Position numbers and translations under genes: made by a program
From: Kineosporia aurantiaca JCM 3230
Lineage (GTDB): Bacteria > Actinomycetota > Actinomycetes > Actinomycetales > Kineosporiaceae
Reading direction: 5' to 3'
NCBI GenBank assembly: GCA_000719025.1
Contig: JODP01000002.1
Location: forward strand, 310,001 to 374,000
DNA: 64,000 bases
Shown here: positions 16,306 through 24,550 of the stretch, in pieces
How the letters are laid out: each line of letters begins with the position of its first letter
How positions within the stretch are numbered: the first letter of the stretch is position 1
Notes under the pieces: model-generated
The model's database searches: none
Told to the model about the DNA's origin: nothing
The model's input: the letters and a program-made list of their open reading frames with translations, nothing else

Positions 16306-17317
16306 CGCCGTCGACGGTGACTTCGCCGCCGTAGGGAAGGATCCATTGCGGACGGGTGTGGCCGAAGGGGACGCCGACGCAGACGACCGCGTCGGGGTTG
16401 TAGTGACCGATCACCTTGATCGCCGTGTCCCGCTGTTCGGCCCGGTGCGCCGCGCGTTCCTCGGAACTGGGCCGACGGATGAAGTCCGAGGCCGGTGGGC
16501 GGGCGACGAGGACCGCGCTGACCGCCTGGAGAAGCCCGCGCTCGCCGAGAGCCCGCAGAATCCAGCCGAACTCATCGGCCGGAAGGATCTTTTCGCTGGC
16601 CTCCAAGAGCAGGACCCCGCCGTCGAGCACGGCTGGATCGGCGGGGAACCGCCCGGCGGTGAAGATCCAGGGAAGAACCTCGATGCAGCCTCCCCAGGTG
16701 CGCCCGGTGACCGTGCGGCGGGGACCGGCCCAGGCCCAGGGCTCAGCGGGCTCGCGGTCTCCGTACTCGGTCAGCGCGGCCGGGTCCTCCCACTTCTTGC
16801 CGATGTCCTCCGACTCCCCCGGCTCGGTGACCTGCAGCCGCTCACCGGTGAGCAGGGCGGCCCGGAGGGCGGCAGCGTGGACGGGATCGACGGCGGGGCC
16901 GGGGCCGAGGTGGACCTGGGTGGAGCCGCCGTAGAACCCCGCCACGCCCTGAGTCCAGAGCCAGGACAGCAGGTTCGTGTTGTCGCTGTACCCGACGAAC
17001 GGTTTCGGGTCGGCGCGTACCAACTCCGGGTCGAGGTGCGGGATGACGGTGATCTGGTCGTCCCCGCCGATCGTGGCCACCACGGCGCGGATCTCCGGGT
17101 CGGCGAAGGCCGCGTTCAGGTCGGCGGCGCGATCCTCGGGACTGGCGCCGAGTCGTCGGGTGGTGGGGTACTCCACCGGGATCAGGCCGGTCACCTCCCG
17201 GAGCCGCCGCATGGCCTGTTCGTGCAGCTCGGGGGCCACGGCGGGGGCCGCGAAGGACGGGGAGAGCACCGCGACCTGGTCGCCAGGACGGGCTTTTCGG
17301 GGGGCCGGCATGACCAT
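16274..17317 (-). CDS. S66-family peptidase, MccF/LD-carboxypeptidase-like
   Basis: A 347-residue serine peptidase of the S66 family. The catalytic residues are Ser111 in GYSDNTNL, Glu239 in LLEASEKI and His320 in VPFGHTRPQ. Two branches exist: LdcA, which trims murein tetrapeptides, and MccF, which cleaves and detoxifies microcin C-type aminoacyl nucleotides. The N-terminal segment and the GGDDQ loop look more like MccF, but this is a judgement by eye. No signal peptide, so cytoplasmic. It is convergent with the MFS exporter (32-bp overlap), which makes an immunity role attractive. Confidence 0.85.
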   Translation of the reverse strand: MVMPAPRKARPGDQVAVLSPSFAAPAVAPELHEQAMRRLREVTGLIPVEYPTTRRLGASPEDRAADLNAAFADPEIRAVVATIGGDDQITVIPHLDPELVRADPKPFVGYSDNTNLLSWLWTQGVAGFYGGSTQVHLGPGPAVDPVHAAALRAALLTGERLQVTEPGESEDIGKKWEDPAALTEYGDREPAEPWAWAGPRRTVTGRTWGGCIEVLPWIFTAGRFPADPAVLDGGVLLLEASEKILPADEFGWILRALGERGLLQAVSAVLVARPPASDFIRRPSSEERAAHRAEQRDTAIKVIGHYNPDAVVCVGVPFGHTRPQWILPYGGEVTVDGVNQQVWADYR

Positions 17318-17355
17318 GATCCCATCATCCGGCCCCCCGGGCGATCAAGCCGGTT

Positions 17356-18654
17356 TCAGCACAGGCCGGCGTAGCTGGTGGTGCCCCAGCGGGTGGAGAC
17401 GACGGCCTGGGCCACCCGGACGCACTGCGTGTAGTTGTCGCCCGCGGGACTGCGCAGCACGCTGATGATGCCGCCGTAGAGGCCGTTGGTGAGAGCGTCC
17501 CCGTTCGCCTTCATGCCCCAGTACCAGCAGGTGTGCCCGTCGTAGTCCCGGTAGATCTTCACCCCGTCCGAGTTCCAGGTCGTGCTGCCCGGCTCGGTGC
17601 GGTTGGTGTTCAGCGGGTTGCCGGCCGGACCGGGCGAGTAGCTCCACTCGCTCGAGGAGTTCGGGCAGCCTTTGCCGCCGCCCTCGAACCGCTCCCAGAT
17701 CTTGACCGCGTAGACGTTCGCAGCAGTCACCGGGGCGGCCACACCGGGGTAAGCGAGCAACTGGTTGGCGAAGGTGGTCGGCGTGCAACTGTTGCTGACC
17801 GTGCAGTCGCCGGGCGCCCCGCCACCCGCCCAGTCACCGCTGAGCAGGTATTCGTCGGCCTTCGGGGACGAGTCGATCATCTTCCCGCCCGCATCCGGGC
17901 CGTCCGCCGGGTGATACTGCAGGCCGCCCACGCGGGTCACCCAGGCCACCGTGTCCTTGCCGTCGCCGTTCCAGTCCCCGGCCACCAGCACCTCGTCCGC
18001 GTTCGGAGTGGCATGAATGACCTTGCCACCCGCGTAAGGCCCATCGCTGGCGTGGATCTGAAGCCCACCCTGGCGGGTCACCCAGGCCACGGTGTCCTTG
18101 CCGTCGCCGTTCCAGTCCCCCGCCACCAGCACCTCGTCCGACTTCGGGCTCGCGTCGACCATCCGGCCGCCGGTGTCCGGACCGTCGGCCGGATGGAACT
18201 GCAGGCCCCCACTCCTGGTCACCCAGGCCACGGTGTCCTTGCCGTCACCGTTCCAGTCCCCCGCCACCAACACCTCGTCCGCGTTCGGAGTGGCATGAAT
18301 GACCTTGCCACCCGCGTAAGGCCCATCGCTGGCATGAATCTGAAGCCCGCCCTGGCGGGTAACCCAGGCCACCGTGTCCCGTCCGTCGCCGTCCCAGTCC
18401 CCGGCGATCAGCACTTCGTCCGACTTCGGGCTCGCGTCGACCATCTTGCCACCCGCGTCCGGACCGGCCGGCGGGTGATACTGCAGCCCACCCCCGGCGG
18501 TGGCCCAGGCCACCTGGTCCGGGCCCCCGCCCGCAGCGGCCGAGGCCGGGCCTGCCGTGAGGCCGACCGCGAAAAGGCCGAAGCCCGCGACCGTCAGGCT
18601 GAGCGCGGCGGCACCGAGCCCGACGGTCCGTCGATTCCTGGCTGAGGCGTTCAT
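17356..18654 (-). CDS. Secreted protein with five FG-GAP/VCBS-like repeats and a lysozyme-like C-terminal domain
   Basis: A 432-residue exported protein. A Sec signal peptide (residues 1 to about 40, ending GPASA-AAG) is followed by five tandem 47-residue repeats (about 45-279), each ending in GDWNGDGKDTVAW, a calcium-loop motif of FG-GAP/VCBS propeller-type repeats. The C-terminal part (about 290-432) has IWERFEGGG, GNPLNTN, NSDGVKIY and GLYGGIISVL, a pattern I associate with actinobacterial lysozyme/transglycosylase-like domains; Glu in IWERFE would be the candidate acid. Four or more cysteines suggest disulfides. AAGGGAG upstream supports the ATG at 18654. The gene stands alone between the S66 peptidase and an XRE regulator. 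Confidence 0.8.
   Translation of the reverse strand: MNASARNRRTVGLGAAALSLTVAGFGLFAVGLTAGPASAAAGGGPDQVAWATAGGGLQYHPPAGPDAGGKMVDASPKSDEVLIAGDWDGDGRDTVAWVTRQGGLQIHASDGPYAGGKVIHATPNADEVLVAGDWNGDGKDTVAWVTRSGGLQFHPADGPDTGGRMVDASPKSDEVLVAGDWNGDGKDTVAWVTRQGGLQIHASDGPYAGGKVIHATPNADEVLVAGDWNGDGKDTVAWVTRVGGLQYHPADGPDAGGKMIDSSPKADEYLLSGDWAGGGAPGDCTVSNSCTPTTFANQLLAYPGVAAPVTAANVYAVKIWERFEGGGKGCPNSSSEWSYSPGPAGNPLNTNRTEPGSTTWNSDGVKIYRDYDGHTCWYWGMKANGDALTNGLYGGIISVLRSPAGDNYTQCVRVAQAVVSTRWGTTSYAGLC
17818..18522 (-). repeat. Five 141-bp in-gene tandem repeats
   Basis: The repeats encode 47 residues each. Units 2 and 4 are nearly identical in DNA (for example GTTCGGAGTGGCATGAATGA at 18001 recurs at 18283, a 282-bp shift), while units 1, 3 and 5 form a second type. 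This alternation points to recent duplication or gene conversion of a two-unit block. Confidence 0.85.
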
Positions 18655-18771
18655 CGTTGGTTCTCCCTTCGTCGACGACGAGGGGCTCGTCCTGCCCAGG
18701 TCGTACCGACAGGCCCCCCAGCAGGCATGCTGGTCCGGAAGGGAGCCCCGGGAGAAGGGGTTTCCCAGTGC

Positions 18772-20067
18772 CTACCGGCTCCGCAGGGCCTGGGCCAGCC
18801 GGGGCGAGACGGTCTGGACGTCCGGCCGGGAGCGCCAGCGGCTCAGGGCCCGGCCGAGATGCCGCAGGTCGTGCCGCAGGGTGGCCGAGTCGACGTGCGT
18901 CTCGTCGTCCAGCACCTGGTGGGCCAGGGTGCAGGCCGCCGCCGGGTCGCCCGCCCCGGCCGAGGCCAGGGCCAGCCGGCCGGTCACCCGGGCCCGGGCG
19001 CGGCGCGCTGATGCGGGGATCTGGGCCAGGTGGCGCTCGAGCACCGGCACCGCGTCCTCCGAGCGGCCGAGATCGTGCAGACACCAGCCCAGGACCAGGT
19101 CGCTGGGATTGGCCACGGTGGTGGTCCCCAGCACCGGGGTGCTGCTGCCGGTCGCCGGGCTACTCATCTGGCCGAAGAGCGTCTCGGCCTGGTCCAGGGC
19201 CCGGCGGCAGTCGTCCTGCCGCCCGAGCAGCGCATAGCCCTGCGCCTGACGCTGCAATGCCAGGGCCCGAACCCGTTGCGTGCCGGTCACTTCCGAAAGG
19301 GCGCGGTCGGCGAGCTCGACGGTGGCCGCGCCGTCGGCCCGGTACATCGCCGCGTTGGCGTGCCGCACGTAGGCATAGGCCGAAAGCTCTTGATCACCGG
19401 CCCCGTTCGCGCACCGGACGGCGAGGTTCGTCCAGCGGATCATGGCCTGGTCGTCTCCCGACTCCTGAGCCATCCATCCGGTGTACTCGGCGAACCGTGA
19501 GGTCAGCATCAGCAGTGCGGCCGTGCTCGACGAGCGCCCGGACCGGGCCAGCGAGAGCAGGGTGCGGACCTGGACCTCGAGGATCGGCAGCAGCAGGGCC
19601 GGCGGCTGGCTCTGGCCGAGTTTGCGCAGCTCGGCCAGCATGGCGCCGAACCCGTCGGTGACCGGGCCGTCGGCCGCGGGCGGGCGGGCCGGACCAGAAG
19701 CGGTAGCCGCGAGCAGCGGGATCGATCCGCCGACCGCGAGCATCTCGCGGCGCCCGAGGATCGGGCCGTCTTCGGGGGCCATCGCTAGCAACCAGCCCAG
19801 CTCAGAAGCAGGCTCCGGCTCGGTTGACCCGGTTGACTCAGCCGGATCGGTTGACTCGGCCGGGGCCAGCGCGTCGAGCGCGCCGTTCGCGGCGAGTGCG
19901 GTGTCGCAGCGCCGCAGCAGGTCCGGGCCGGGGTACTTGGCGCCGTTCTCGATCTTGCTGAGGTAGCCCTTGCTGTAGTGCACCCGGGCGGCCAGGTCGC
20001 CCAGGGAGAGCCCGGCCGCGAGCCGGTGCTGCCGCAGGGCGGCACCGACCGGCAGGACGTCATCCAT
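18772..20067 (-). CDS. XRE-family regulator with large C-terminal helical domain
   Basis: A 431-residue protein. Residues about 7-62 are a helix-turn-helix of the XRE type (LRQHRLAAGLSLGDLAARVH, then SKGYLSKIENGAKYPGPDLL). The rest is alpha-helical with TPR-like periodicity, as in actinobacterial XRE regulators of secondary metabolism and development. A short acidic/Ser-Thr-rich repeat (about 78-95) links the two. No operon partner is seen; the secreted repeat protein lies downstream on the same strand after 117 bp and may be read through or regulated by it. Confidence 0.8.
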   Translation of the reverse strand: MDDVLPVGAALRQHRLAAGLSLGDLAARVHYSKGYLSKIENGAKYPGPDLLRRCDTALAANGALDALAPAESTDPAESTGSTEPEPASELGWLLAMAPEDGPILGRREMLAVGGSIPLLAATASGPARPPAADGPVTDGFGAMLAELRKLGQSQPPALLLPILEVQVRTLLSLARSGRSSSTAALLMLTSRFAEYTGWMAQESGDDQAMIRWTNLAVRCANGAGDQELSAYAYVRHANAAMYRADGAATVELADRALSEVTGTQRVRALALQRQAQGYALLGRQDDCRRALDQAETLFGQMSSPATGSSTPVLGTTTVANPSDLVLGWCLHDLGRSEDAVPVLERHLAQIPASARRARARVTGRLALASAGAGDPAAACTLAHQVLDDETHVDSATLRHDLRHLGRALSRWRSRPDVQTVSPRLAQALRSR

Positions 20068-20376
20068 GAGAGCTCCTCGGGGCGGTCGGCTCGGGACAAA
20101 TCATACGGTCTGACGGTGGTCACGGGCAGAATCACGGCTCACTCCGCTTCGGTCGCGCGCCGCTGTCCGCGAATCGGCGGGCGAGTCGGCGTCCCACCAC
20201 CGATCCTCGGCGGCCGAACCCGCCCCGACCAGGGGTTTCCCGTCGCCTACAGCCAGGTTTCCCGGCTCTTGGGGCAACGGGCAATGGGAAACGGCTTGCT
20301 GGGAACAGCCGGGTGCTCGGAGGATGAACCGGGCGTCACGGTCGGCGCGTTCCCGGTAGCCGGAGGGGAGCAGAGG
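20068..20376. other. Intergenic region, no gene seen
   Basis: About 309 bp upstream of the XRE gene and downstream of the TIR gene. It must hold the XRE promoter. GGGGTTTCCC followed by GCCTAC occurs at 20232-20250 and, with three mismatches, at 18757-18775 just past the other end of the XRE gene. Otherwise I see nothing in it apart from the terminator hairpin at its right end. Confidence 0.6.
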
Positions 20377-20400
20377 TCACGGGGTGGATGACCTCTGCTC
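20368..20400 (-). terminator. Hairpin across the stop codon of the TIR gene
   Basis: GAGCAGAGGTCA (20368-20379) and its exact reverse complement (20389-20400) form a 12-bp stem with a 9-nt loop. The stop codon of the TIR gene lies inside the left arm. There is no long T tract, as is common for actinobacterial terminators. Confidence 0.6.
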
Positions 20401-21708
20401 CAGCGCCTGGGAGCGCCGGCCGGGACGACTCAGGGCCGTCCAGACGCCCAGTGCGACAACGACGTTCAGCACGATCCGGCCCATCGGGTCCTCCAAGGAG
20501 GCGCCGTCCGCGTGGTGCAGTCCGACGTAGTTCGCGGCGGCCCCGACCGAGGCGACAGCCAGAGCGGTGAAGGCGGTCAGCGCCGCGATCCGGGCCGATT
20601 CCGGGATCTGCCGGGGAATCAGCAGCGCGGCGGCGGCGATCAGGGCACCCACGCTGCCGTAGGCGATGATCCAGTGCTCCTGACCGTCGATCTGGAGGAG
20701 TTCGCCGGCCACGATGATGATCGCGCCGGCCACGACCGCGGCCGAGCGGTTGGAGTGCCGCGGCTCGGAAGCCGGCCGCCGGCCCAGCCACACACCGGCC
20801 GCCGCCATCAGCACCAGACCGGCCAGCATCGTCGTCCACAGGCCGATATCGACAGAAGGCAGCACGCCCCCGAAGTCGTCGGGGTCGAACTCCAGGACGA
20901 TCTGCTGCCGGATCCAGAACGGGTCGATGACCGCGAGAAACCCCGAGACCCCGACCAGGCCCATGGCGACCGCCTCGAAGCGCCCGCGCAGCAGTCCGGT
21001 GACGGCGACCAGCAGGCCGGCCAGTACCAGAACCCCCCGGGGCAGGATCATCGCGTAAGTCCATTCCCCCCAGGGCTTTTCCAGCAGCCGTTGGCCGTCG
21101 ACCCAGGGCAGCCACAACGAGACCAGCAGCAGGGCCAGGCCGGCGAGCGTCAGCCCCAGCGAAGGCCGGTCCTCGGGCGCCGACCCGGCCGGAGGAGCCG
21201 GCTGAACCTGGGGATCCAGTTGGCTGCGGAGGTACTCGGGGGTGGGCTCCAGCTCCGGCACCCGTCGGCACAGCCGCTCGATCAGCAGCCGGATGTCGGC
21301 CTCCGCCTCCTTGTGCCCCAGGCGGATGTACTGCCGGTCGGCCAGGGGCCGGATGTCCTCCGGGAGCTCCTCGGCGATCAGCGGGCGCACCCCGTCCACC
21401 AGCACCGGCACGATCAGCAGCTCGGACTCCAGGGCCAGCCGGATCTCCCGACGCACCCAGTCGTCCGGATCGTCGATCCGGCGGCGGCCATCATCGCGGC
21501 GCTCCAGCCAGCGCGGTCCGATCACCGCCAGCTGGACCGAGGCCCCGGCGATGCCGGCCTTGATCCGCTCCGGGAACGACTCCCCCAGCTGCATCGTCCG
21601 GCTGGCCCGGAACACCTGCTCGGGACCGAAGACGATGGACAGCTCCCGGTCGAGGGCCACCGACCACCCCGGATCCTCACTGCGGTACGTGATGAAGATC
21701 CGTGCCAC
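20377..21708 (-). CDS. TIR-domain protein with C-terminal multi-span membrane region
   Basis: The GTG at 21708 is fixed by a strong AGGAGGG (21715-21721) six bases upstream; longer frames are read-through. The 443-residue product starts VARIFITYRSEDPGWSVALD and has a bacterial TIR domain over about 1-130, with VQLAVIGPRWLE and DDWVRREIRLALE, where the Glu of RREI is at the place of the catalytic glutamate of NAD-cleaving TIRs. After a Pro-rich linker (about 170-190) come roughly eight hydrophobic segments. TIR domains in bacteria serve in NADase-based defence or in signalling. No SIR2, STING, cyclase or other defence partner is next to it; the upstream gene is a 5'-3' exonuclease 83 bp away on the same strand. 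Confidence 0.8.
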   Translation of the reverse strand: MARIFITYRSEDPGWSVALDRELSIVFGPEQVFRASRTMQLGESFPERIKAGIAGASVQLAVIGPRWLERRDDGRRRIDDPDDWVRREIRLALESELLIVPVLVDGVRPLIAEELPEDIRPLADRQYIRLGHKEAEADIRLLIERLCRRVPELEPTPEYLRSQLDPQVQPAPPAGSAPEDRPSLGLTLAGLALLLVSLWLPWVDGQRLLEKPWGEWTYAMILPRGVLVLAGLLVAVTGLLRGRFEAVAMGLVGVSGFLAVIDPFWIRQQIVLEFDPDDFGGVLPSVDIGLWTTMLAGLVLMAAAGVWLGRRPASEPRHSNRSAAVVAGAIIIVAGELLQIDGQEHWIIAYGSVGALIAAAALLIPRQIPESARIAALTAFTALAVASVGAAANYVGLHHADGASLEDPMGRIVLNVVVALGVWTALSRPGRRSQALEQRSSTP

Positions 21709-21791
21709 CGAGCACCCTCCTGAAGCCATAGACGGAGGGCAAGAATAGGCGAAATGCCCGAAGACAACGTCAGGCCGGAGATAACCGGTCG

Positions 21792-22754
21792 CTATCCGGC
21801 CGCCTTCGTCATCGCCTGAACCACCCGCGAGACGCTGCTGGAAACGCCCCACTTCTCCGCGAACCCCACCAGCGCCTCGTGATCCGGCGGCGTGACCGGC
21901 AGGACGTCGTCCAGAATTGGGATCGGGGCATCCGGCGCCACCGTCACCACCGCGGGCGCCGCGTCCAGATAGTCGGAGGCCTCGAGCAGTTTCTTGCGCT
22001 GCCCGGCCGACAGGTCGGAAGCCGGATCGGCGGCCGCCGCCCGGAGGGCGGTCAGAGTGCCGAATCGCTTCAGCATTCCGGCCGCCGTCTTCTCCCCGAT
22101 ACCGGCCACCCCGGGCAGCCCGTCGCTCGGGTCCCCGCGCAACGTCGCCATCTCGGCGTACATCGGCCCACTGGCGACGTCGTATTTGTTGGCCAGCCAG
22201 GCCTCGTCCACAATTTCCAGCTTCCGTACCCCGCGACCCACGTAGAGCACCCGGACCAGCGCCGCGTCGTCCGCCAATTGGAAGAGATCGCGGTCGCCGG
22301 TGACGACGTCGACCGGACCGGAGCCGTCCGCCACGGCCCGGGCGGTCAGCGTGCCGATCACGTCGTCCGCCTCGTAGCCGGCCGAACCCGCACGGCAGAT
22401 CCCCAGCAAGGACAGCGCCTCGATGATCACCGGGACCTGAGGCACCAGCAGATCGGGCACCTCCTCGGTGTTCGTGCGCGGATTGGCCACCCGGTGCGCT
22501 TTGTAGGACGGGATCGCGGCGGTCCGGAAGGCCGGTCGCCAGTCCTCGTCCCAGCAGGCCACCAACCGGGCCGGCCCCCGCAGGGTGACCAGGTAGGCGA
22601 TCGAGTCGAGGAATCCACGGACCGCGTTCACCGGCGTCCCGTCGGGCGCGGTGAACGAGTCGGGGACCCCGTGGAAGGACCGGAAATAGAGCGATGCGGC
22701 ATCGAGCAGCATCAGGTCGGGTCGGGGGTCCGGGAAGGCGGGGGACGCGGGCAC
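21792..22754 (-). CDS. 5'-3' exonuclease (Pol I N-terminal / FEN-like)
   Basis: A 320-residue stand-alone flap-type nuclease. It has MLLDAASLYFRSFHG, the acidic cluster GYEADDVIGT, VTGDRDLFQLAD, and the helix-hairpin-helix GDPSDGLPGVAGIGEKTA that binds duplex DNA. These acidic residues bind two metal ions. In mycobacteria the homologue sits close to helY; here about 8 kb of accessory genes separate them. It probably processes flaps or RNA primers. It could be co-transcribed with the TIR gene downstream. Confidence 0.92.
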   Translation of the reverse strand: MPASPAFPDPRPDLMLLDAASLYFRSFHGVPDSFTAPDGTPVNAVRGFLDSIAYLVTLRGPARLVACWDEDWRPAFRTAAIPSYKAHRVANPRTNTEEVPDLLVPQVPVIIEALSLLGICRAGSAGYEADDVIGTLTARAVADGSGPVDVVTGDRDLFQLADDAALVRVLYVGRGVRKLEIVDEAWLANKYDVASGPMYAEMATLRGDPSDGLPGVAGIGEKTAAGMLKRFGTLTALRAAAADPASDLSAGQRKKLLEASDYLDAAPAVVTVAPDAPIPILDDVLPVTPPDHEALVGFAEKWGVSSSVSRVVQAMTKAAG

Positions 22755-22843
22755 GCCCCGATCCTGCCACCCCGGCCGTGAGTGACGGGAGATCTACCCA
22801 GAGATGATGCGTTGCGACGAGTCAGTGACGCTCCGCACTGTGT

Positions 22844-22892
22844 CGGTAGCCGCAGGCAAACTCTGTGTCCGCGGCTACTTCGGACGGGTAGC
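22844..22892. promoter_or_regulatory. Inverted and direct repeats upstream of the AsnC gene
   Basis: TAGCCGC (22846-22852) and GCGGCTA (22870-22876) are perfect inverted copies with a 17-bp centre, and GGTAGCC recurs at 22844-22850 and 22886-22892. Arrays of half-sites just before an Lrp/AsnC gene are typical for autoregulation. Confidence 0.4.
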
Positions 22893-22900
22893 CTTCGCAA

Positions 22901-23341
22901 ATGGAGGAGATCGACCGACAGATTTTACGGTTGCTATCGCAGGACGGCCGGATGAGTTTCACCGATCTGGGCCGGGCGACGGGTTTATCCACGTCTGCGG
23001 TGCACCAGCGGGTCCGGCGGCTCGAGCAACGAGGCATCATCCGCGGTTACACAGCGGTGGTGCAGTCCGAGGCCGTCGATCTCCCGCTGACCGCGTTCGT
23101 GTCGGTGACCCCGCTGGACCATTCCGCTCCGGACGACATCCCGGAACGGCTGGTCCCGATCGCCGAGATCGAGGCTTGTTACTCGGTCGCGGGAGATGAG
23201 AACTACCTGCTCAAGGTCCGGGTGGCCAGCCCCTCCGCACTGGAGGCCCTGCTCGCCCGGATCCGGACCGAGGCCGGGGCGCGCACCCGGACCACGGTCG
23301 TGCTGTCGACGCCCTACGAGGCGCGGCCGCTCTCGATCTGA
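22901..23341 (+). CDS. Lrp/AsnC-family regulator
   Basis: A 146-residue protein. It has an N-terminal HTH (IDRQILRLLSQDGRMSFTDL, then GLSTSAVHQRVRRLEQRGII) and a C-terminal RAM ligand-binding domain (CYSVAGDENYLLKVRV). Members sense amino acids. Its 3' end overlaps the convergent flavoprotein gene by 28 bp. The nearby KamA/Kdd-like lysine genes make a lysine-linked role conceivable, but that is only an inference from distance. Confidence 0.9.
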   Translation: MEEIDRQILRLLSQDGRMSFTDLGRATGLSTSAVHQRVRRLEQRGIIRGYTAVVQSEAVDLPLTAFVSVTPLDHSAPDDIPERLVPIAEIEACYSVAGDENYLLKVRVASPSALEALLARIRTEAGARTRTTVVLSTPYEARPLSI

Positions 23342-24444
23342 AGGCTCCTACCGCCACCGAACCGGGTGGCGAACCGAGCGGTGAACAGGTCGGCGCCCTT
23401 GCGCTGATAGACCATTTCCGGTGTAGCGGCGGCGATCCCGCCCGCTGCCGGAAGCTGGCCGACCCCCGTGCGGGTACCCAGCGGAAGCAGAATCCTCCGC
23501 TCCGAAGCCGGAGTGTGCACCGCGCCCGGCCGGTCTCCCGCAAGCTGCGCCCGAAGGTTCTTCACCACCACCTCGGCCTGCACCATCGCGTAGGACGCCA
23601 TCTTGGGATCGGCATGGGCAATGATGTCCCCGATCGCGTAAACATGCTCATATCCCTGGACATTCAGGCGATCGGTGACCGGGATCGTGCCCCGGCCGGT
23701 CAGGGTCAGGAGCTTTCCGTCCGTCAGGTACCCGGTGGCGATCCGGACCCCGAAGGCCTGGAACCAGATGTCCGCGACAATCTCTTCGCCGTGGTCGGTG
23801 GTGACGACGAAGCGTCCGGCCTGCCCCGAACCGATGGTCGGCAATGCCTTCAGGCCGGCACCCAGCCGCACCTGGATCCCGAGTTCGTCCAGCTGACGGT
23901 GCAATTCGCCGACCACCTCAGGAAGGAATCCGGGCAGCAGTTCCACGGCCCGGTCCACCATGATCACCTGCTTGTCCGGCCAGACATCCTTGATCTCCCC
24001 CGCCAGTTCCAGACCGACGGGGCCGGCGCCGAGAATCAGTACGCGGCCCGCCCGAGCCAGCTCCTGGTGAGTCGCGCGCAGATCCTCCATTTGCTGGGCG
24101 ATGCTGGTCGAAGTCTCGCGCGGTTTCGCGGGGTAGGTATAGCCGGAACCAGTTGCCAGAACGATGTAGTCGGCCTCGACCCGCTCGCCCGATGCCAGCG
24201 TCACCCCTTCGGGATCAACCGAAACCGCCCGATCGTGGATTACTTTGCCGTGATCGAGGAGATTCTCGAGCGGAAACACCGCATTGTGGGCCCAATCCGG
24301 ACGGGTCAGCGCCCGAAGTGACGCAGACGCGTTGTAGAACGCCTCCCGCGGATCAATCACCGTGACGTCGGCCTCGGCATCCAGCGACTTGGCGACCAGC
24401 GTCCCTCCGTAGCCGCCACCGACAATTACCACCCTGCGGTTCAT
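23314..24444 (-). CDS. NAD(P)/FAD-dependent oxidoreductase (NDH-2/AIF-like)
   Basis: A 376-residue two-dinucleotide-fold flavoprotein. The FAD motif VVIVGGGYGGTLVAKSL is at the N-terminus, the NAD(P) motif LILGAGPVGLELAGE is in the middle, and VYAIGDI binds the FAD ribityl. It lacks an obvious membrane anchor. Likely reaction is NAD(P)H-dependent reduction of a quinone or electron carrier. Two strong palindromes directly upstream indicate repression by a MarR- or TetR-type protein, as for electrophile- or quinone-inducible oxidoreductases. The cognate regulator is not adjacent. Confidence 0.88.
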   Translation of the reverse strand: MNRRVVIVGGGYGGTLVAKSLDAEADVTVIDPREAFYNASASLRALTRPDWAHNAVFPLENLLDHGKVIHDRAVSVDPEGVTLASGERVEADYIVLATGSGYTYPAKPRETSTSIAQQMEDLRATHQELARAGRVLILGAGPVGLELAGEIKDVWPDKQVIMVDRAVELLPGFLPEVVGELHRQLDELGIQVRLGAGLKALPTIGSGQAGRFVVTTDHGEEIVADIWFQAFGVRIATGYLTDGKLLTLTGRGTIPVTDRLNVQGYEHVYAIGDIIAHADPKMASYAMVQAEVVVKNLRAQLAGDRPGAVHTPASERRILLPLGTRTGVGQLPAAGGIAAATPEMVYQRKGADLFTARFATRFGGGRSLQIESGRAS

Positions 24445-24455
24445 CCCGACCCCCT

Positions 24456-24477
24456 TAGAGTTGACGCGTCAACTCTA
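24456..24477. promoter_or_regulatory. Perfect 22-bp palindromic operator
   Basis: The left half TAGAGTTGACG (24456-24466) is followed by its exact reverse complement (24467-24477), 12 bp upstream of the flavoprotein start codon. The AGTTGA-N4-TCAACT core resembles MarR-family operators. Confidence 0.7.
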
Positions 24478-24487
24478 GGGAGGGGCG

Positions 24488-24503
24488 AGTTGATGTGTCA
24501 ACT
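24488..24503. promoter_or_regulatory. Second operator copy, AGTTGA-N4-TCAACT
   Basis: AGTTGATGTGTCAACT repeats the core of the upstream palindrome with two centre changes. The two centres are 29 bp apart, close to three helical turns, so two dimers could bind on one DNA face. Confidence 0.65.
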
Positions 24504-24550
24504 TAGGAGGCCGCTCAAGCCAGGCCAGGTAACTCTTTTGACGAACAGGC

